From positions 2,581,704 to 2,645,703 of the forward strand of contig NZ_CP011930.1 in NCBI RefSeq assembly GCF_001040945.1: a DNA stretch of 64,000 nucleotides, read 5' to 3'. A program made the translations under genes and the position numbers. Positions 8,363 through 17,166 of the stretch are shown here, piece by piece; the first letter of the stretch is position 1, and every line of letters starts with the position of its first letter. Source of the stretch: Herbaspirillum seropedicae. Its GTDB lineage: Bacteria > Pseudomonadota > Gammaproteobacteria > Burkholderiales > Burkholderiaceae_D. Below the pieces are notes generated by a model, which worked only from the letters and a program-made list of their open reading frames with translations, did not search any database and was not told the DNA's origin.

Positions 8363-9556
8363 TTGAGTCAATCCCCCCATCCCATCCAGGGCGGCAACGC
8401 CTTCGCCCGCTTCTTCGCGCACGAGGCCGCTGGCGGCATCGTGCTGGCCATCGCCGCCGTGCTGGCGCTGGTGATCAGCAATTCAGGATGGCGCGAGGCC
8501 TACGCGGCCTTTACCCGTATTCAGGGAACGGTCGATATCGGTGGCTTGGTGGTGCTGTCCAAGCCGCTGCTGCTGTGGGTCAATGACTTGTGGATGGCGG
8601 TGTTCTTCTTCCTGGTGGGACTGGAGATCAAGCGCGAGTTCGTCGAAGGCGAGCTGGCTTCGCGCAAGCAGGCCATCCTGCCGGCAGCGGCCGCGCTGGG
8701 CGGCATGGTAGTTCCAGCGGCCATCTACGCCCTCATCAATCTGGGGGACCCGGTCGCCTTGCGCGGCTGGGCGATCCCTGCGGCCACCGACATCGCCTTT
8801 GCCATCGGTATCGTGATGCTGCTGGGTTCGCGGGTGCCGACCTCGCTGAAGGTGTTCCTGACGGCCGTGGCCATCATCGATGACCTGGGCGCCATCGTGG
8901 TCATCGCCCTGTTCTATACCGACAATCTCTCGCTGGGCATGCTGGCCGGCGCCGGCCTGGGCAGCCTGGTGCTGCTGCTGCTCAATCGCAGCGGGGTGCG
9001 TCGCGCCGATGTGTATATCCTGGTGGGTCTGGTGATCTGGGTCTGCGTACTAAAGTCGGGCATCCACGCCACGCTGGCCGGTGTGGTCACGGCGCTGGCC
9101 ATTCCCATGCGCGACGCTCACGACCAGCCCTTGGCCGGGGCGCTGGAACATGGCTTGCATCCCTGGGTGGCCTTCCTGGTGCTGCCCATGTTCGCCTTCG
9201 CCAATGCCGGCGTCTCCCTGCAGGGCATGTCGCTGGGCAGCCTGCTCGAACCCATTCCGCTGGGCATTGCGGCTGGCCTGGTGCTGGGCAAGACGGTCGG
9301 GGTCTTTGGCGCAGCCTGGCTGATGGTGCGCAGCGGACTGGCGACTGCGCCGGCCGGGGCCACGACGCGGCAGTTCATCGGCGTGTGCATGCTGTGCGGG
9401 ATCGGCTTTACGATGAGCCTGTTCATCGGCGGACTGGCCTTCCAGGGGCTGGCGGCTGATTTTGAAGCCAAGCTCAAGCTGGGCGTACTGGGCGGCTCGG
9501 TGATCGCAGGCTTGCTGGGGACGCTGGTATTGTGGCGCAAGACATCACCTGGGTGA
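8363..9556 (+). CDS. nhaA: Na+/H+ antiporter NhaA
   Basis: NhaA exchanges internal sodium for external protons across the inner membrane. The frame encodes about twelve hydrophobic helices with family landmarks: FFLVGLEIKREFVEGEL, the paired aspartates in AVAIIDDLGAIVVIALFYT, PAATDIAFAIG, and GIGFTMSLFIGGLAF near the end. I choose the TTG at 8363 (about 397 residues) because AAGGAG lies seven bases upstream and the residues that follow match normal NhaA N-termini. Earlier in-frame TTG/GTG codons at 8297 and 8300 lack a ribosome site. The gene is monocistronic. Confidence 0.92.
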   Translation: MSQSPHPIQGGNAFARFFAHEAAGGIVLAIAAVLALVISNSGWREAYAAFTRIQGTVDIGGLVVLSKPLLLWVNDLWMAVFFFLVGLEIKREFVEGELASRKQAILPAAAALGGMVVPAAIYALINLGDPVALRGWAIPAATDIAFAIGIVMLLGSRVPTSLKVFLTAVAIIDDLGAIVVIALFYTDNLSLGMLAGAGLGSLVLLLLNRSGVRRADVYILVGLVIWVCVLKSGIHATLAGVVTALAIPMRDAHDQPLAGALEHGLHPWVAFLVLPMFAFANAGVSLQGMSLGSLLEPIPLGIAAGLVLGKTVGVFGAAWLMVRSGLATAPAGATTRQFIGVCMLCGIGFTMSLFIGGLAFQGLAADFEAKLKLGVLGGSVIAGLLGTLVLWRKTSPG

Positions 9557-10032
9557 ATGACTCTTTCGGCCCGCGTTTGCTCGATGCATCGCGGGGCGGG
9601 GCCGCTAGCTGAGCGGCTGTGAGCCGTAGTTGTCAATCAAATACAGCGATAAGTCGCCGTTTGACGACGAATCCATAAGTTTTTGTTTTGCACTGCAAAA
9701 TGTTGACCGATAATCAAGCCTGGCAGCCGCGCTCTCCCCGCAGGACGCCTTTGCCAAAAAGGCATCATGCTTGCGGTGAAGCTCTGCCGTAGCGGCGCGG
9801 GCAAGTGCAAAATGCTGCTACGCGAAACAAGGCATGCTTTACATCATCTTTTGGCAGTAGCAAGATGGGCTCGCAGGTGAATGCAGACGCGGCCCGGATG
9901 GCCGTCAGGCTGGACGGACGTGGCAGCAGCACCTGCAGCATGTCAGGGATGTTGCCTGCGGGCATTTTCATCCCTGGTGATGATAAGCTGCGCGAATATC
10001 AGCGCAGCAGCCAGAAAGATGAGGAGACGTCG
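9557..10032. other. 476-bp intergenic region with a TTTTGCA-C-TGCAAAA palindrome
   Basis: No convincing gene is seen here. The notable element is the perfect inverted repeat TTTTGCA (9686-9692) / TGCAAAA (9694-9700) around a single C. A related half (AAGTGCAAAATGCTG) occurs near 9803-9817. A CCGATAA string at 9707-9713 resembles a sigma-28 -10 element, but no -35 is at the right distance. An open frame runs through 9805-10032 into the small gene that follows, but its composition and poor start argue against it being translated. Confidence 0.4.
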
Positions 10033-10158
10033 ATGAAGTTCATCGAGCTGCTGATGGCCTATGGTGGCCAGGCATTGGTGTGGTATGCGATGTATGTGCT
10101 CGTGGGGAGCTGCGCCTTCGGCGCTTATGTATGGCGGCGCACCGGGGTGGGCCACTAG
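10033..10158 (+). CDS. 41-residue single-helix membrane protein, first of a tandem pair
   Basis: A strong ribosome site (GAGGAGACG) precedes this ATG. The peptide begins MKFIELLMAYGGQALVWYAM and has one hydrophobic helix (about residues 13-33), then a basic tail with WRR. It aligns without gaps to the 59-residue product of the next gene: E5, G11-G12, W17-Y18, Y21, A28-F29-G30 and Y32 are shared. I do not recognise a named family. A membrane regulatory or complex-stabilising peptide is possible, but no function can be assigned. Confidence 0.6.
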   Translation: MKFIELLMAYGGQALVWYAMYVLVGSCAFGAYVWRRTGVGH

Positions 10159-10240
10159 AAAAGCGGCAGGGCGGCAGTGCGTCGATGGGGTTGTGCCTGG
10201 GGGCAGGCGTGGTGGTGGCGGTAGTTGATGGGGAAATGGT

Positions 10241-10420
10241 ATGCATATCCTGGAACGGGTCCTGTCGTGGGGCGGGTCCTTCTTGAGTTGGTACGTGGTC
10301 TACTTCGTGGTGGCCGCGGGGGCGTTTGGCGGCTATCTGGTCTATCGCCTGTGGCTGCCTGACTGGCTCAGGGCCCGGCAGGCGAGGGCGCGCGGGCCGC
10401 AGCACAGGCGCATCGACTGA
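10241..10420 (+). CDS. 59-residue single-helix membrane protein, second of a tandem pair
   Basis: The frame starts MHILERVLSWGGSFLSWYVV, continues with a hydrophobic helix to about residue 38, and ends in an Arg-rich tail. About 14 of its first 36 positions are identical to the preceding 41-residue protein in an ungapped alignment, and the shared pattern is E, GG, WY, Y, AFG-x-Y. This makes both more likely to be real genes than chance frames. A strong terminator follows at 10449-10486. The function is unknown. Confidence 0.6.
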   Translation: MHILERVLSWGGSFLSWYVVYFVVAAGAFGGYLVYRLWLPDWLRARQARARGPQHRRID

Positions 10421-10448
10421 GCCCTGGCGGGTTTTGAACAGGCTGCTA

Positions 10449-10486
10449 ACGGCGAGCCGCTCCTCTCGGGGCGGCTCGCCGTTTTT
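10449..10486 (+). terminator. Rho-independent terminator after the small membrane protein pair
   Basis: ACGGCGAGCCGC (10449-10460) pairs perfectly with GCGGCTCGCCGT (10471-10482), followed by a T-run. The 12-bp stem with a 10-base loop is strong and supports transcription of the two small genes toward it. Confidence 0.88.
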
Positions 10487-10600
10487 CGTTTTCCGCCAGC
10501 GCGGCGATATCTGAAATGCCGGTTGGTTCTCCTGCGAGATGCAAAAAAAAGCTGTAGTCGAGGCTTTATTTTCTCAAAACGCGGTGCTATTCTCCTTTCC

Positions 10601-10616
10601 GCGCAAACGTTTGCGC
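10601..10616. promoter_or_regulatory. RbsR-type operator palindrome
   Basis: GCGCAAACGTTTGCGC is a perfect 16-bp palindrome with the central CAAACGTTTG typical of LacI-family operators. It lies upstream of the ribose operon, which itself encodes a LacI-family regulator. Repression of rbs through this site is the natural inference. Confidence 0.75.
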
Positions 10617-10636
10617 ACCGATAACGGCGTCCATCT

Positions 10637-10904
10637 AGGGCCTGTTCACACTTAATCTGCGAGATGCGTTGCCCCCAGAAGGCGGGGTGGCAAGGCGCGC
10701 GTCAGGGCTGGTGGTGGTGCCACCAGCCCTGACGTGCAACGCGGCCAGCGCGCCTTCTGGGGGCAACCCTCCGGGAGAGGCCGCCAAGCGTCGCCTGCCG
10801 TTGTTGCAGCTCCTTGCCGTGGCACCACCACGGCGCGTCGCTGCGCCTAGGCAGTCAACGCTTGGCGACCTCTCGCACTCGCAGATTAAGTGTGAACAGG
10901 CCCT
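10637..10904. repeat. 268-bp nested-palindrome (cloverleaf) element with 26-bp terminal inverted repeats, MITE-like
   Basis: The ends are perfect 26-bp inverted repeats (10637-10662 and 10879-10904) starting AGGGCCTGTTCACAC. Inside are two further palindromes. The first has a 17-bp stem (10668-10684 with 10751-10767), whose loop contains another 14-bp stem (10701-10714 with 10720-10733). The second has arms near 10775-10790 and 10860-10875. The folded form would be cloverleaf-like. No protein is encoded. Terminal repeats of this style occur in IS5-like transposons, so a non-autonomous derivative is suspected. It separates the RbsR operator from rbsB. Confidence 0.75.
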
Positions 10905-10939
10905 GGGAAACGCCGGCAACATCAATACTGGAGACCCAG

Positions 10940-11884
10940 ATGAACAAATTCACCCGCCGTCATTTCGCCATTGCCGCTCTGGCCTGTGCAGTCCTTCCCG
11001 GCGCCGCCATGGCGCAGACCCCGGCCAAGCCCAAGGTGGCGCTGGTCATGAAGTCGCTGGCCAACGAGTTCTTCCTGAACATGGAAAACGGCGCTCGCGA
11101 ATACCAGAAGGCCAACGCCAGCAAGTTCGACCTGATCGCCAACGGCATCAAGGATGAGCAAGACACGGCCAACCAGATCAAGATCGTCGAGCAGATGATC
11201 GTCTCCAAGGTCAACGCCCTGGTGATCGCGCCGGCGGACTCCAAGGCCCTGGTGCCGGTGGTCAAGAAGGCCATCGACGCTGGCATCATCGTGGTCAACA
11301 TCGACAACAAGCTGGACGACGCCGCCCTGAAGGAAAAGGGCATCACCGTGCCGTTCGTGGGCCCGGACAACCGCAAGGGCGCCAAGCTGGCCGGCGACTA
11401 CCTGGGCAAGCAACTGCAGAAGGGTGACAAGGTCGCCATCATCGAAGGCGTTTCCACCACCTTCAATGCACAGCAGCGCACGCTGGGCTTCCAGGACGCC
11501 ATGAAGGATGTCGGCGCCAATGTGGTGACCGTGCAGTCGGGCCAGTGGGAAATCGACCAGGGCAACAAGGTCGCTGCGTCGATCCTGAACGCCCATCCTG
11601 ACATCAAGGCCATCCTGGCTGGCAACGACAACATGGCGCTGGGCGCCGTGGCCGCCATCCGCGCCGCTGGCAAGACCGGCAAGGTGCAACTGGTCGGCTA
11701 CGACAACATCAACGCCATCAAGCCGATGTTGAAGGATGGCCGCGTGCTGGCCACTGTTGACCAGTTCGCCCAGCAGCAAGCCGTCTTCGGCATCGAGACC
11801 GCCTTGAAGGCGCTGTCTGAGAAGAAGCCGCAAAGCGCCCTGGGTGGCGTGGTCGAGACCAAGGTCTCGCTGGTCACCAAGTAA
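10940..11884 (+). CDS. rbsB: Ribose ABC transporter substrate-binding protein RbsB
   Basis: This 314-residue periplasmic protein has a signal peptide with an Arg pair (MNKFTRRHFAIAALACAV, cleavage after AMAQ) and a type I sugar-binding fold. Matching segments are VALVMKSLANEFFLNMENGA, NALVIAPADSKALVPVVKKA, VNIDNKLDD and LVGYDNINAIKPMLKDGRVLATVDQ. It captures ribose or a related sugar for RbsAC. The ATG at 10940 has a GGAGA site. Longer frames upstream run into the palindromic element and are unlikely. It is the first gene of the operon. Confidence 0.92.
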   Translation: MNKFTRRHFAIAALACAVLPGAAMAQTPAKPKVALVMKSLANEFFLNMENGAREYQKANASKFDLIANGIKDEQDTANQIKIVEQMIVSKVNALVIAPADSKALVPVVKKAIDAGIIVVNIDNKLDDAALKEKGITVPFVGPDNRKGAKLAGDYLGKQLQKGDKVAIIEGVSTTFNAQQRTLGFQDAMKDVGANVVTVQSGQWEIDQGNKVAASILNAHPDIKAILAGNDNMALGAVAAIRAAGKTGKVQLVGYDNINAIKPMLKDGRVLATVDQFAQQQAVFGIETALKALSEKKPQSALGGVVETKVSLVTK

Positions 11885-11910
11885 TACCGACGCCCTTTAG
11901 CGTCTTCTCT

Positions 11911-11948
11911 GCAAAGCGCTGCGCCCGTTCCCGGGGGCAGGGCTTTGC
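11911..11948 (+). promoter_or_regulatory. Intercistronic stem-loop after rbsB
   Basis: GCAAAGC (11911-11917) pairs with GCTTTGC (11942-11948), with an inner CTGC/GCAG and GC-rich stem. No long T-run follows. Stem-loops after binding-protein genes usually stabilise the upstream mRNA, which fits the need for excess RbsB over RbsAC. Confidence 0.5.
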
Positions 11949-11975
11949 CTCTCCCTCCTTGCGCGCTACAGAACC

Positions 11976-13544
11976 ATGCAGCCCAACGACTCCCTCTCCC
12001 AAGGCTCGCCCTTGCTGACCCTGTCCGGCATTGGCAAGCGCTACGCCGCCCCGGTGCTCGATGGCATCGACCTGGACCTGCGTCCCGGCCAGGTGCTGGC
12101 CCTGACCGGCGAAAACGGCGCCGGCAAGAGTACGCTCTCCAAGATCATCTGCGGCCTGGTCGATGCCAGCGCCGGCGGCATGATGCTCGATGGCCAGCCC
12201 TATGCACCGGCTTCACGCACCCAGGCAGAAGGCCTGGGCATCCGCATGGTGATGCAGGAACTGAACCTGATCCCCACGCTGTCGATTGCCGAAAACCTGT
12301 TCCTGGAAAAACTGCCGCGCCGCTTCGGCTGGATCGACCGCAAGAAGCTGGCCGAGGCCGCCCGCGCCCAGATGGAAGTGGTCGGTCTCGGTGAGCTGGA
12401 CCCGTGGACGCCCGTAGGCGACCTGGGCCTGGGCCACCAGCAGATGGTCGAGATCGCGCGCAACCTGATCGGCAGCTGCCGCTGCCTGATCCTGGACGAA
12501 CCCACGGCCATGCTGACCAACCGCGAGGTGGAATTGCTGTTCTCGCGCATCGAGCGCCTGCGCGCCGAAGGCGTGGCCATCATCTACATCTCGCACCGCC
12601 TGGAAGAATTGAAGCGCATCGCCGACCGCATCGTGGTCCTGCGCGATGGCAAGCTGGTCTGCAACGATGACATCGGTCGCTATTCGACCGAGCAACTGGT
12701 GCAACTGATGGCCGGCGAATTGACCAAGGTCGACCTGGATGCCGAGCATCGCCGCATCGGCGCGCCGGTCCTGCGCATCCGCGGCCTGGGCCGCGCCCCG
12801 GTCGTGCATCCCGCCAGCCTGGCGCTGCATGCCGGCGAAGTGCTGGGCATTGCCGGCCTGATCGGTTCGGGCCGCACTGAACTGCTACGCCTGATCTTCG
12901 GCGCCGACCGCGCCGAGCAGGGTGAGATCTTCATCGGCGACAGCCAAGAGCCCGCACGCATCCGCAGTCCTAAGGATGCCGTCAAGGCTGGCATCGCCAT
13001 GGTCACCGAAGATCGCAAAGGGCAGGGCTTGCTGCTGCCGCAAGCCATCAGCGTCAATACCTCGCTGGCCAACCTGGGCAGCGTGAGCCGTGGCGGCATG
13101 CTCGATCATGCCGCCGAGAGCAGCGTGGCGCAGGATTACGTGAAGAAGCTGCGCATCCGCAGCGGCAGCGTGGCCCAGGCCGCCGGCGAGCTGTCGGGCG
13201 GCAACCAGCAGAAGGTGGTGATTGCGCGCTGGCTGTACCGCGATTGCCCCATCATGCTGTTTGACGAACCCACGCGCGGCATCGACATCGGCGCCAAGTC
13301 CGATATCTATCGCCTCTTCGCCGAACTGGCCGCACAAGGCAAGGGCCTGCTGGTGGTCTCCAGCGACCTGCGCGAGCTCATGCAGATCTGTGACCGTATC
13401 GCCGTCATGAGTGCGGGCCGCATTGCCGATACTTTCAGCCGCGATGACTGGTCGCAGGAACGCATCCTGGCCGCGGCCTTCAGTGGTTACGTGGGACGCC
13501 AGGAAGCCGCCGCAGCGGCGCACGTGGCGGGCAACACCGCCTGA
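11976..13544 (+). CDS. rbsA: Ribose ABC transporter ATPase RbsA (duplicated NBD)
   Basis: This 522-residue protein fuses two ATPase domains, as usual for sugar importers of the RbsA/XylG/AraG type. Domain 1 has Walker A GENGAGKST, signature LGLGHQQMVEIARN and Walker B LILDEPTAMLT. Domain 2 has the degenerate P-loop GLIGSGRTELLR typical of the family, signature LSGGNQQKVVIARWL and IMLFDEPTRGIDIGAK. It energises ribose import through RbsC. It follows rbsB after a 91-base gap holding a stem-loop. Confidence 0.95.
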   Translation: MQPNDSLSQGSPLLTLSGIGKRYAAPVLDGIDLDLRPGQVLALTGENGAGKSTLSKIICGLVDASAGGMMLDGQPYAPASRTQAEGLGIRMVMQELNLIPTLSIAENLFLEKLPRRFGWIDRKKLAEAARAQMEVVGLGELDPWTPVGDLGLGHQQMVEIARNLIGSCRCLILDEPTAMLTNREVELLFSRIERLRAEGVAIIYISHRLEELKRIADRIVVLRDGKLVCNDDIGRYSTEQLVQLMAGELTKVDLDAEHRRIGAPVLRIRGLGRAPVVHPASLALHAGEVLGIAGLIGSGRTELLRLIFGADRAEQGEIFIGDSQEPARIRSPKDAVKAGIAMVTEDRKGQGLLLPQAISVNTSLANLGSVSRGGMLDHAAESSVAQDYVKKLRIRSGSVAQAAGELSGGNQQKVVIARWLYRDCPIMLFDEPTRGIDIGAKSDIYRLFAELAAQGKGLLVVSSDLRELMQICDRIAVMSAGRIADTFSRDDWSQERILAAAFSGYVGRQEAAAAAHVAGNTA

Positions 13545-13595
13545 GGGGCCGGCATCCGCGGCCCGACTATCAACTGCCAAGAATCAACGAGACAG

Positions 13596-14582
13596 ATGCA
13601 AACTTCTTCCTCTACCCCCGCCGCCAGCCGGCAAGCGGCCTACCTGGCCGGTTTCAAGAACTACCTGGGCCTGATGGCGGCGCTGCTGGCCATGTGCGTG
13701 ATGTTCGCCTTCCTGAGCGAGAACTTCCTCAGCGCGGCCACCTTCATCACCCTCTCCAATGACATCCCGCCGCTGGTGGTGATGTCGGTGGGCATGACCT
13801 TCATCCTCATCATCGGCGGCATCGACTTGTCGGTGGGCTCGGTGATGGCGCTGGCGGCCTCCATGCTGTCCATGGCCATGGTGCGCTGGGGCTGGCCGCT
13901 GTATGCCGCTGCGCCCCTGGGCGTGGTGGTGGCGGCGCTGTGCGGTACGCTCACCGGCATGGTCTCGGTGCACTGGCGCATTCCTTCCTTCATCGTCTCG
14001 CTGGGCGTGCTGGAAATCGCCCGCGGCCTGGCCTACCAGGTCACCAACTCGCGCACCGAATACATCGGCAGCGCCGTGGACGTGATCAGCTCGCCCATCC
14101 TCTTTGGCATGTCGCCGGCCTTCCTGTCGGCCATCGCCATCGTCATCATTGCCCAGCTGGTGCTGACCCGCACCGTGCTGGGCCGCTACTGGATCGGTAT
14201 CGGCACCAATGAAGAAGCGGTGCGCCTGTCCGGCGTGAACCCCAATCCCAGCAAGATCCTGGCCTTTGCCCTGATGGGTGCGCTGGCTGGCATCGCCGCG
14301 CTGTTCCAGGTCTCGCGCCTGGAAGCGGCCGACCCCAATGGCGGCGTGGGCATGGAGCTGCAGGTCATTGCCGCCGTGGTCATCGGCGGCACCAGCCTGA
14401 TGGGCGGCCGGGGCTCCATCGTCAGCACCTTCATCGGCGTATTGATCATCTCGGTGCTGGAAGCTGGCCTGGCCCAGGTCGGCGTGAGCGAACCGATGAA
14501 GCGCATCATCACCGGCGCCGTCATCGTGGTGGCCGTGATCCTGGATACCTATCGCCGTCGCGGCCAACGCCACGCGCGCTAA
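13596..14582 (+). CDS. rbsC: Ribose ABC transporter permease RbsC
   Basis: This 328-residue inner-membrane protein of the BPD_transp_2 family has eight to ten hydrophobic segments. The characteristic GMTFILIIGGIDLSVGSVMAL lies near the N-terminus, and GGTSLMGGRGSIVSTFIGVLI near the C-terminus. It forms the ribose channel with RbsA. rbsR starts 11 bases after its stop codon, so the two are co-transcribed. Confidence 0.94.
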   Translation: MQTSSSTPAASRQAAYLAGFKNYLGLMAALLAMCVMFAFLSENFLSAATFITLSNDIPPLVVMSVGMTFILIIGGIDLSVGSVMALAASMLSMAMVRWGWPLYAAAPLGVVVAALCGTLTGMVSVHWRIPSFIVSLGVLEIARGLAYQVTNSRTEYIGSAVDVISSPILFGMSPAFLSAIAIVIIAQLVLTRTVLGRYWIGIGTNEEAVRLSGVNPNPSKILAFALMGALAGIAALFQVSRLEAADPNGGVGMELQVIAAVVIGGTSLMGGRGSIVSTFIGVLIISVLEAGLAQVGVSEPMKRIITGAVIVVAVILDTYRRRGQRHAR

Positions 14583-14593
14583 GCGAAGACGCC

Positions 14594-15607
14594 ATGGCCA
14601 CCATCAAGGATGTCGCCAGGCTGGCCGGGGTGTCCTACACCACGGTCTCGCACGTGCTCAACCAGACGCGTCCGGTCAGCAGTGACGCGCGCGAGCGCGT
14701 GCTGGCCGCCGTCAAGGAACTGGACTACGTGCCCAGCGCCCTGGCGCGCTCGCTGCGCAGCAAGGTCACCGGCAGTATCGGCCTGATCATCCCCAACAAC
14801 ACCAACCCGTATTTCTCGGAACTGGCGCGCGGGATCGAGGACCACTGCTATGGCGCCGGCTACAGCGTCATCCTGTGCAATTCCGACGACGACCCCGACA
14901 AGCAGCGCGACTACCTGCAAGTCTTGCAGACCAAGCACTGCGACGGCCTCATCATCGCCACCCTGAACCAGGCCGATCTCAATCCGGCCGGCAAGCTGGA
15001 CATTCCCACGGTGCTGCTGGACCGCGCCCCCAAGGAGCTGGACATCGACCTGGTCAGCACCGACAACGCCGTCGGCGGCAGCCTGGCGGCGCGCCATCTG
15101 CTGGATTTGCGCCGCTGCCGCGTGGCCTGCATCGCCGGTCCTGACGGGCTGGAATTGTCGGACGAACGGGTGCGGGGCTTCCGCCAGACCCTGGAGCAGG
15201 GCGGCCTGGCCCTGGCCGACAGTGACCTGCTGCATGCCGACTTCAGTGGCATCGGCGGTTACCAGGCCGCCATGCGCCTGCTGCAGGGACGCCCGGCCGA
15301 CCAGCGTCCGGACGCCATCTTCTGCTGCAACGACATGATGGCCATCGGCGTGCTGCGCGCCGCCGGCGAATTGCAGATCGAGGTGCCGGGCGAATTGTCG
15401 GTGGTGGGCTTCGACGATATCGAACTGGCCCAGTTCGTCCATCCGCCGCTGACCACAGTGGCGCAGAACACCCGCAAGCTGGGCAACCTGACCGCGCAGT
15501 TCCTGCTGGAACGCATCGCCGACCCCAGCCTGCCGGCGCGCCGCGAGACGGTAGCGCCGCAACTCCAGCTGCGGGGCTCGACCGCCCCGCGCGTCAATCC
15601 GACCTGA
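14594..15607 (+). CDS. rbsR: LacI-family ribose operon repressor RbsR
   Basis: This 337-residue protein has the LacI headpiece (ATIKDVARLAGVSYTTVSHV, then the hinge YVPSALARSLRS) and a periplasmic-binding-protein-like effector domain beginning GSIGLIIPNNTNPYFSEL. It sits in the operon between rbsC and rbsK rather than at its end, so it should be autoregulated. The perfect palindrome at 10601-10616 is its likely target, with ribose or ribose phosphate as inducer. Confidence 0.92.
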   Translation: MATIKDVARLAGVSYTTVSHVLNQTRPVSSDARERVLAAVKELDYVPSALARSLRSKVTGSIGLIIPNNTNPYFSELARGIEDHCYGAGYSVILCNSDDDPDKQRDYLQVLQTKHCDGLIIATLNQADLNPAGKLDIPTVLLDRAPKELDIDLVSTDNAVGGSLAARHLLDLRRCRVACIAGPDGLELSDERVRGFRQTLEQGGLALADSDLLHADFSGIGGYQAAMRLLQGRPADQRPDAIFCCNDMMAIGVLRAAGELQIEVPGELSVVGFDDIELAQFVHPPLTTVAQNTRKLGNLTAQFLLERIADPSLPARRETVAPQLQLRGSTAPRVNPT

Positions 15608-15623
15608 GAACTAGAGAGCACAC

Positions 15624-16523
15624 ATGATCGTCATCATCGGCAGCGTCAACATGGACCTGGTCTTGCGCGTACCGCGCATGCCCTTGCCGGGCGAAACCCT
15701 GGCCGGCGACAGATTCATGACCATCCCCGGCGGCAAGGGCGCCAACCAGGCCGTGGCCTGCGCCCGCCTGGCCGCACCCGGCACCCGCGTGGCCATGGTG
15801 GCCTGCGTGGGCGACGACGCCTTCGGCGGCCAGATGCGCCAATCGATCACCGCCTGCGGCATCGATGACCGCTACATCGACGAAGTGGCGGGCGAAGCCA
15901 CCGGCATCGCCTCCATCATGGTCGACGCCAACGCCCAGAACAGTATCGTCATCGCCGCCGGCGCCAATGGCCGGCTGGATGTGGAGCGCATCGAACGCGC
16001 CCGCGCGCTGATCGAACAGGCCTCCATCGTGCTATTGCAACTGGAAGTGCCGATGGCCACCGTCATCCACAGCATCGAACTGGCGCACGCGCTGGGCAAG
16101 ACCGTGGTGCTGAACCCCGCCCCGGCGCAGGCCCTGCCGCGTGCACTGCTGCAGAAGATCGATTACCTGATCTTGAATGAGATCGAGGCCGCCATGCTGG
16201 CCGAAGAACAGTCCGAAGACATTCCCATGCTGGCGCGCAAGCTGCACGACCTGGGCGCGCGCAACGTGGTGGTGACGCTGGGCGAGAAGGGCGTCTATGG
16301 CTCCTTCGCTGACGGCCAGCAGCGCCATCTGCCCGCGCGCAAGGTGCAGGCGGTCGATACCACGGCGGCCGGCGACACCTTCATCGGCGGCTTCATCGGC
16401 GCCATCGCCCAGGGGCGCGACCAGTTCGAGGCCATCGCCTATGCCCAGGCCGCAGCCGCACTGAGCGTCACCCGCGTGGGTGCGCAGACCTCCATTCCCA
16501 CCCGCGACGAAGTCGTGCTCTAA
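15624..16523 (+). CDS. rbsK: Ribokinase RbsK
   Basis: This 299-residue PfkB-family kinase phosphorylates ribose with ATP to ribose 5-phosphate. The first PfkB signature is seen in PGGKGANQAVACARLAAPG, and the second, with the catalytic Asp, in DTTAAGDTFIGGF. The N-terminal IVIIGSVNMDLVLRVPRMP is typical of ribokinase. It lies 16 bases after rbsR and 21 before rbsD. Confidence 0.95.
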   Translation: MIVIIGSVNMDLVLRVPRMPLPGETLAGDRFMTIPGGKGANQAVACARLAAPGTRVAMVACVGDDAFGGQMRQSITACGIDDRYIDEVAGEATGIASIMVDANAQNSIVIAAGANGRLDVERIERARALIEQASIVLLQLEVPMATVIHSIELAHALGKTVVLNPAPAQALPRALLQKIDYLILNEIEAAMLAEEQSEDIPMLARKLHDLGARNVVVTLGEKGVYGSFADGQQRHLPARKVQAVDTTAAGDTFIGGFIGAIAQGRDQFEAIAYAQAAAALSVTRVGAQTSIPTRDEVVL

Positions 16524-16544
16524 CACGTCAAGCCCAGGATCGAC

Positions 16545-16937
16545 ATGAAGAAGACAGCCTTGCTCAACGCCGCCATTTCCCAGGTCATTGCCACCATGGG
16601 TCATGGTGATACCCTGGTCATCGGTGACGTCGGCCTGCCGGTGCCGCCCGGCGTGCCGGTCATCGACCTGGCCGTCACGCGCGGCGTGCCAGGCTTTCTG
16701 ACGGTGCTGGAGACGGTGCTCAGCGAGCTGCAGGTGGAATTCCATGTGGTGGCTGATGAACTGGCCCAGGTCAGCCCTATGCTGGCCGCGCAGATCACCG
16801 CGCTGGAACTGGCCGGCAAGCGCAGCGTATCGCACGAAAGCTTCAAGGAGCAGACCCGTCGCGCCCGCGCCGTGATCCGCACCGGTGAATGCACGCCTTA
16901 TGCCAACATCATCCTCGGATCAGGGGTGGTCTTCTAA
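16545..16937 (+). CDS. rbsD: D-ribose pyranase RbsD
   Basis: RbsD interconverts the pyranose and furanose forms of ribose so that ribokinase can use imported sugar. The 130-residue protein has the family N-terminus with catalytic His20 in [20 protein letters not shown]. It ends [19 protein letters not shown], as in known RbsD proteins. It is the last gene of the rbs operon. Confidence 0.95.
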   Translation: MKKTALLNAAISQVIATMGHGDTLVIGDVGLPVPPGVPVIDLAVTRGVPGFLTVLETVLSELQVEFHVVADELAQVSPMLAAQITALELAGKRSVSHESFKEQTRRARAVIRTGECTPYANIILGSGVVF

Positions 16938-17166
16938 GGACTTGTTTCAGTGAATACATCTACACATCTAGTTGTGTGATGACTTTGCCACACTTCAGCA
17001 AATAGTCGCACGCAACTGTTGCCGCAGAGCATGTAATGCCCCATCATTGCGAGCACCAGAATAAAAACGCTTCAGTGGACGTCGCCGTCGCTGTTCAACA
17101 ATAACAAGCTGGATCTTCGAGAGAACTGGAGAGACAGCCAACACATGAACAGCATAGGGAAGAACC

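Noticed and set aside
9601..9617. Terminator after nhaA
   Set aside because: GCCGCT/AGCGGC forms a six-pair stem, but no T-run follows.
9676..9713. Sigma-28 flagellar promoter
   Set aside because: CCGATAA is a good -10, but the TAAGTTT upstream is about 24 bases away, too far for the usual spacing.
17062..17090. Sigma-28 promoter upstream of the chemoreceptor
   Set aside because: A TAAA is followed by only a partial GCCG string at the wrong distance.
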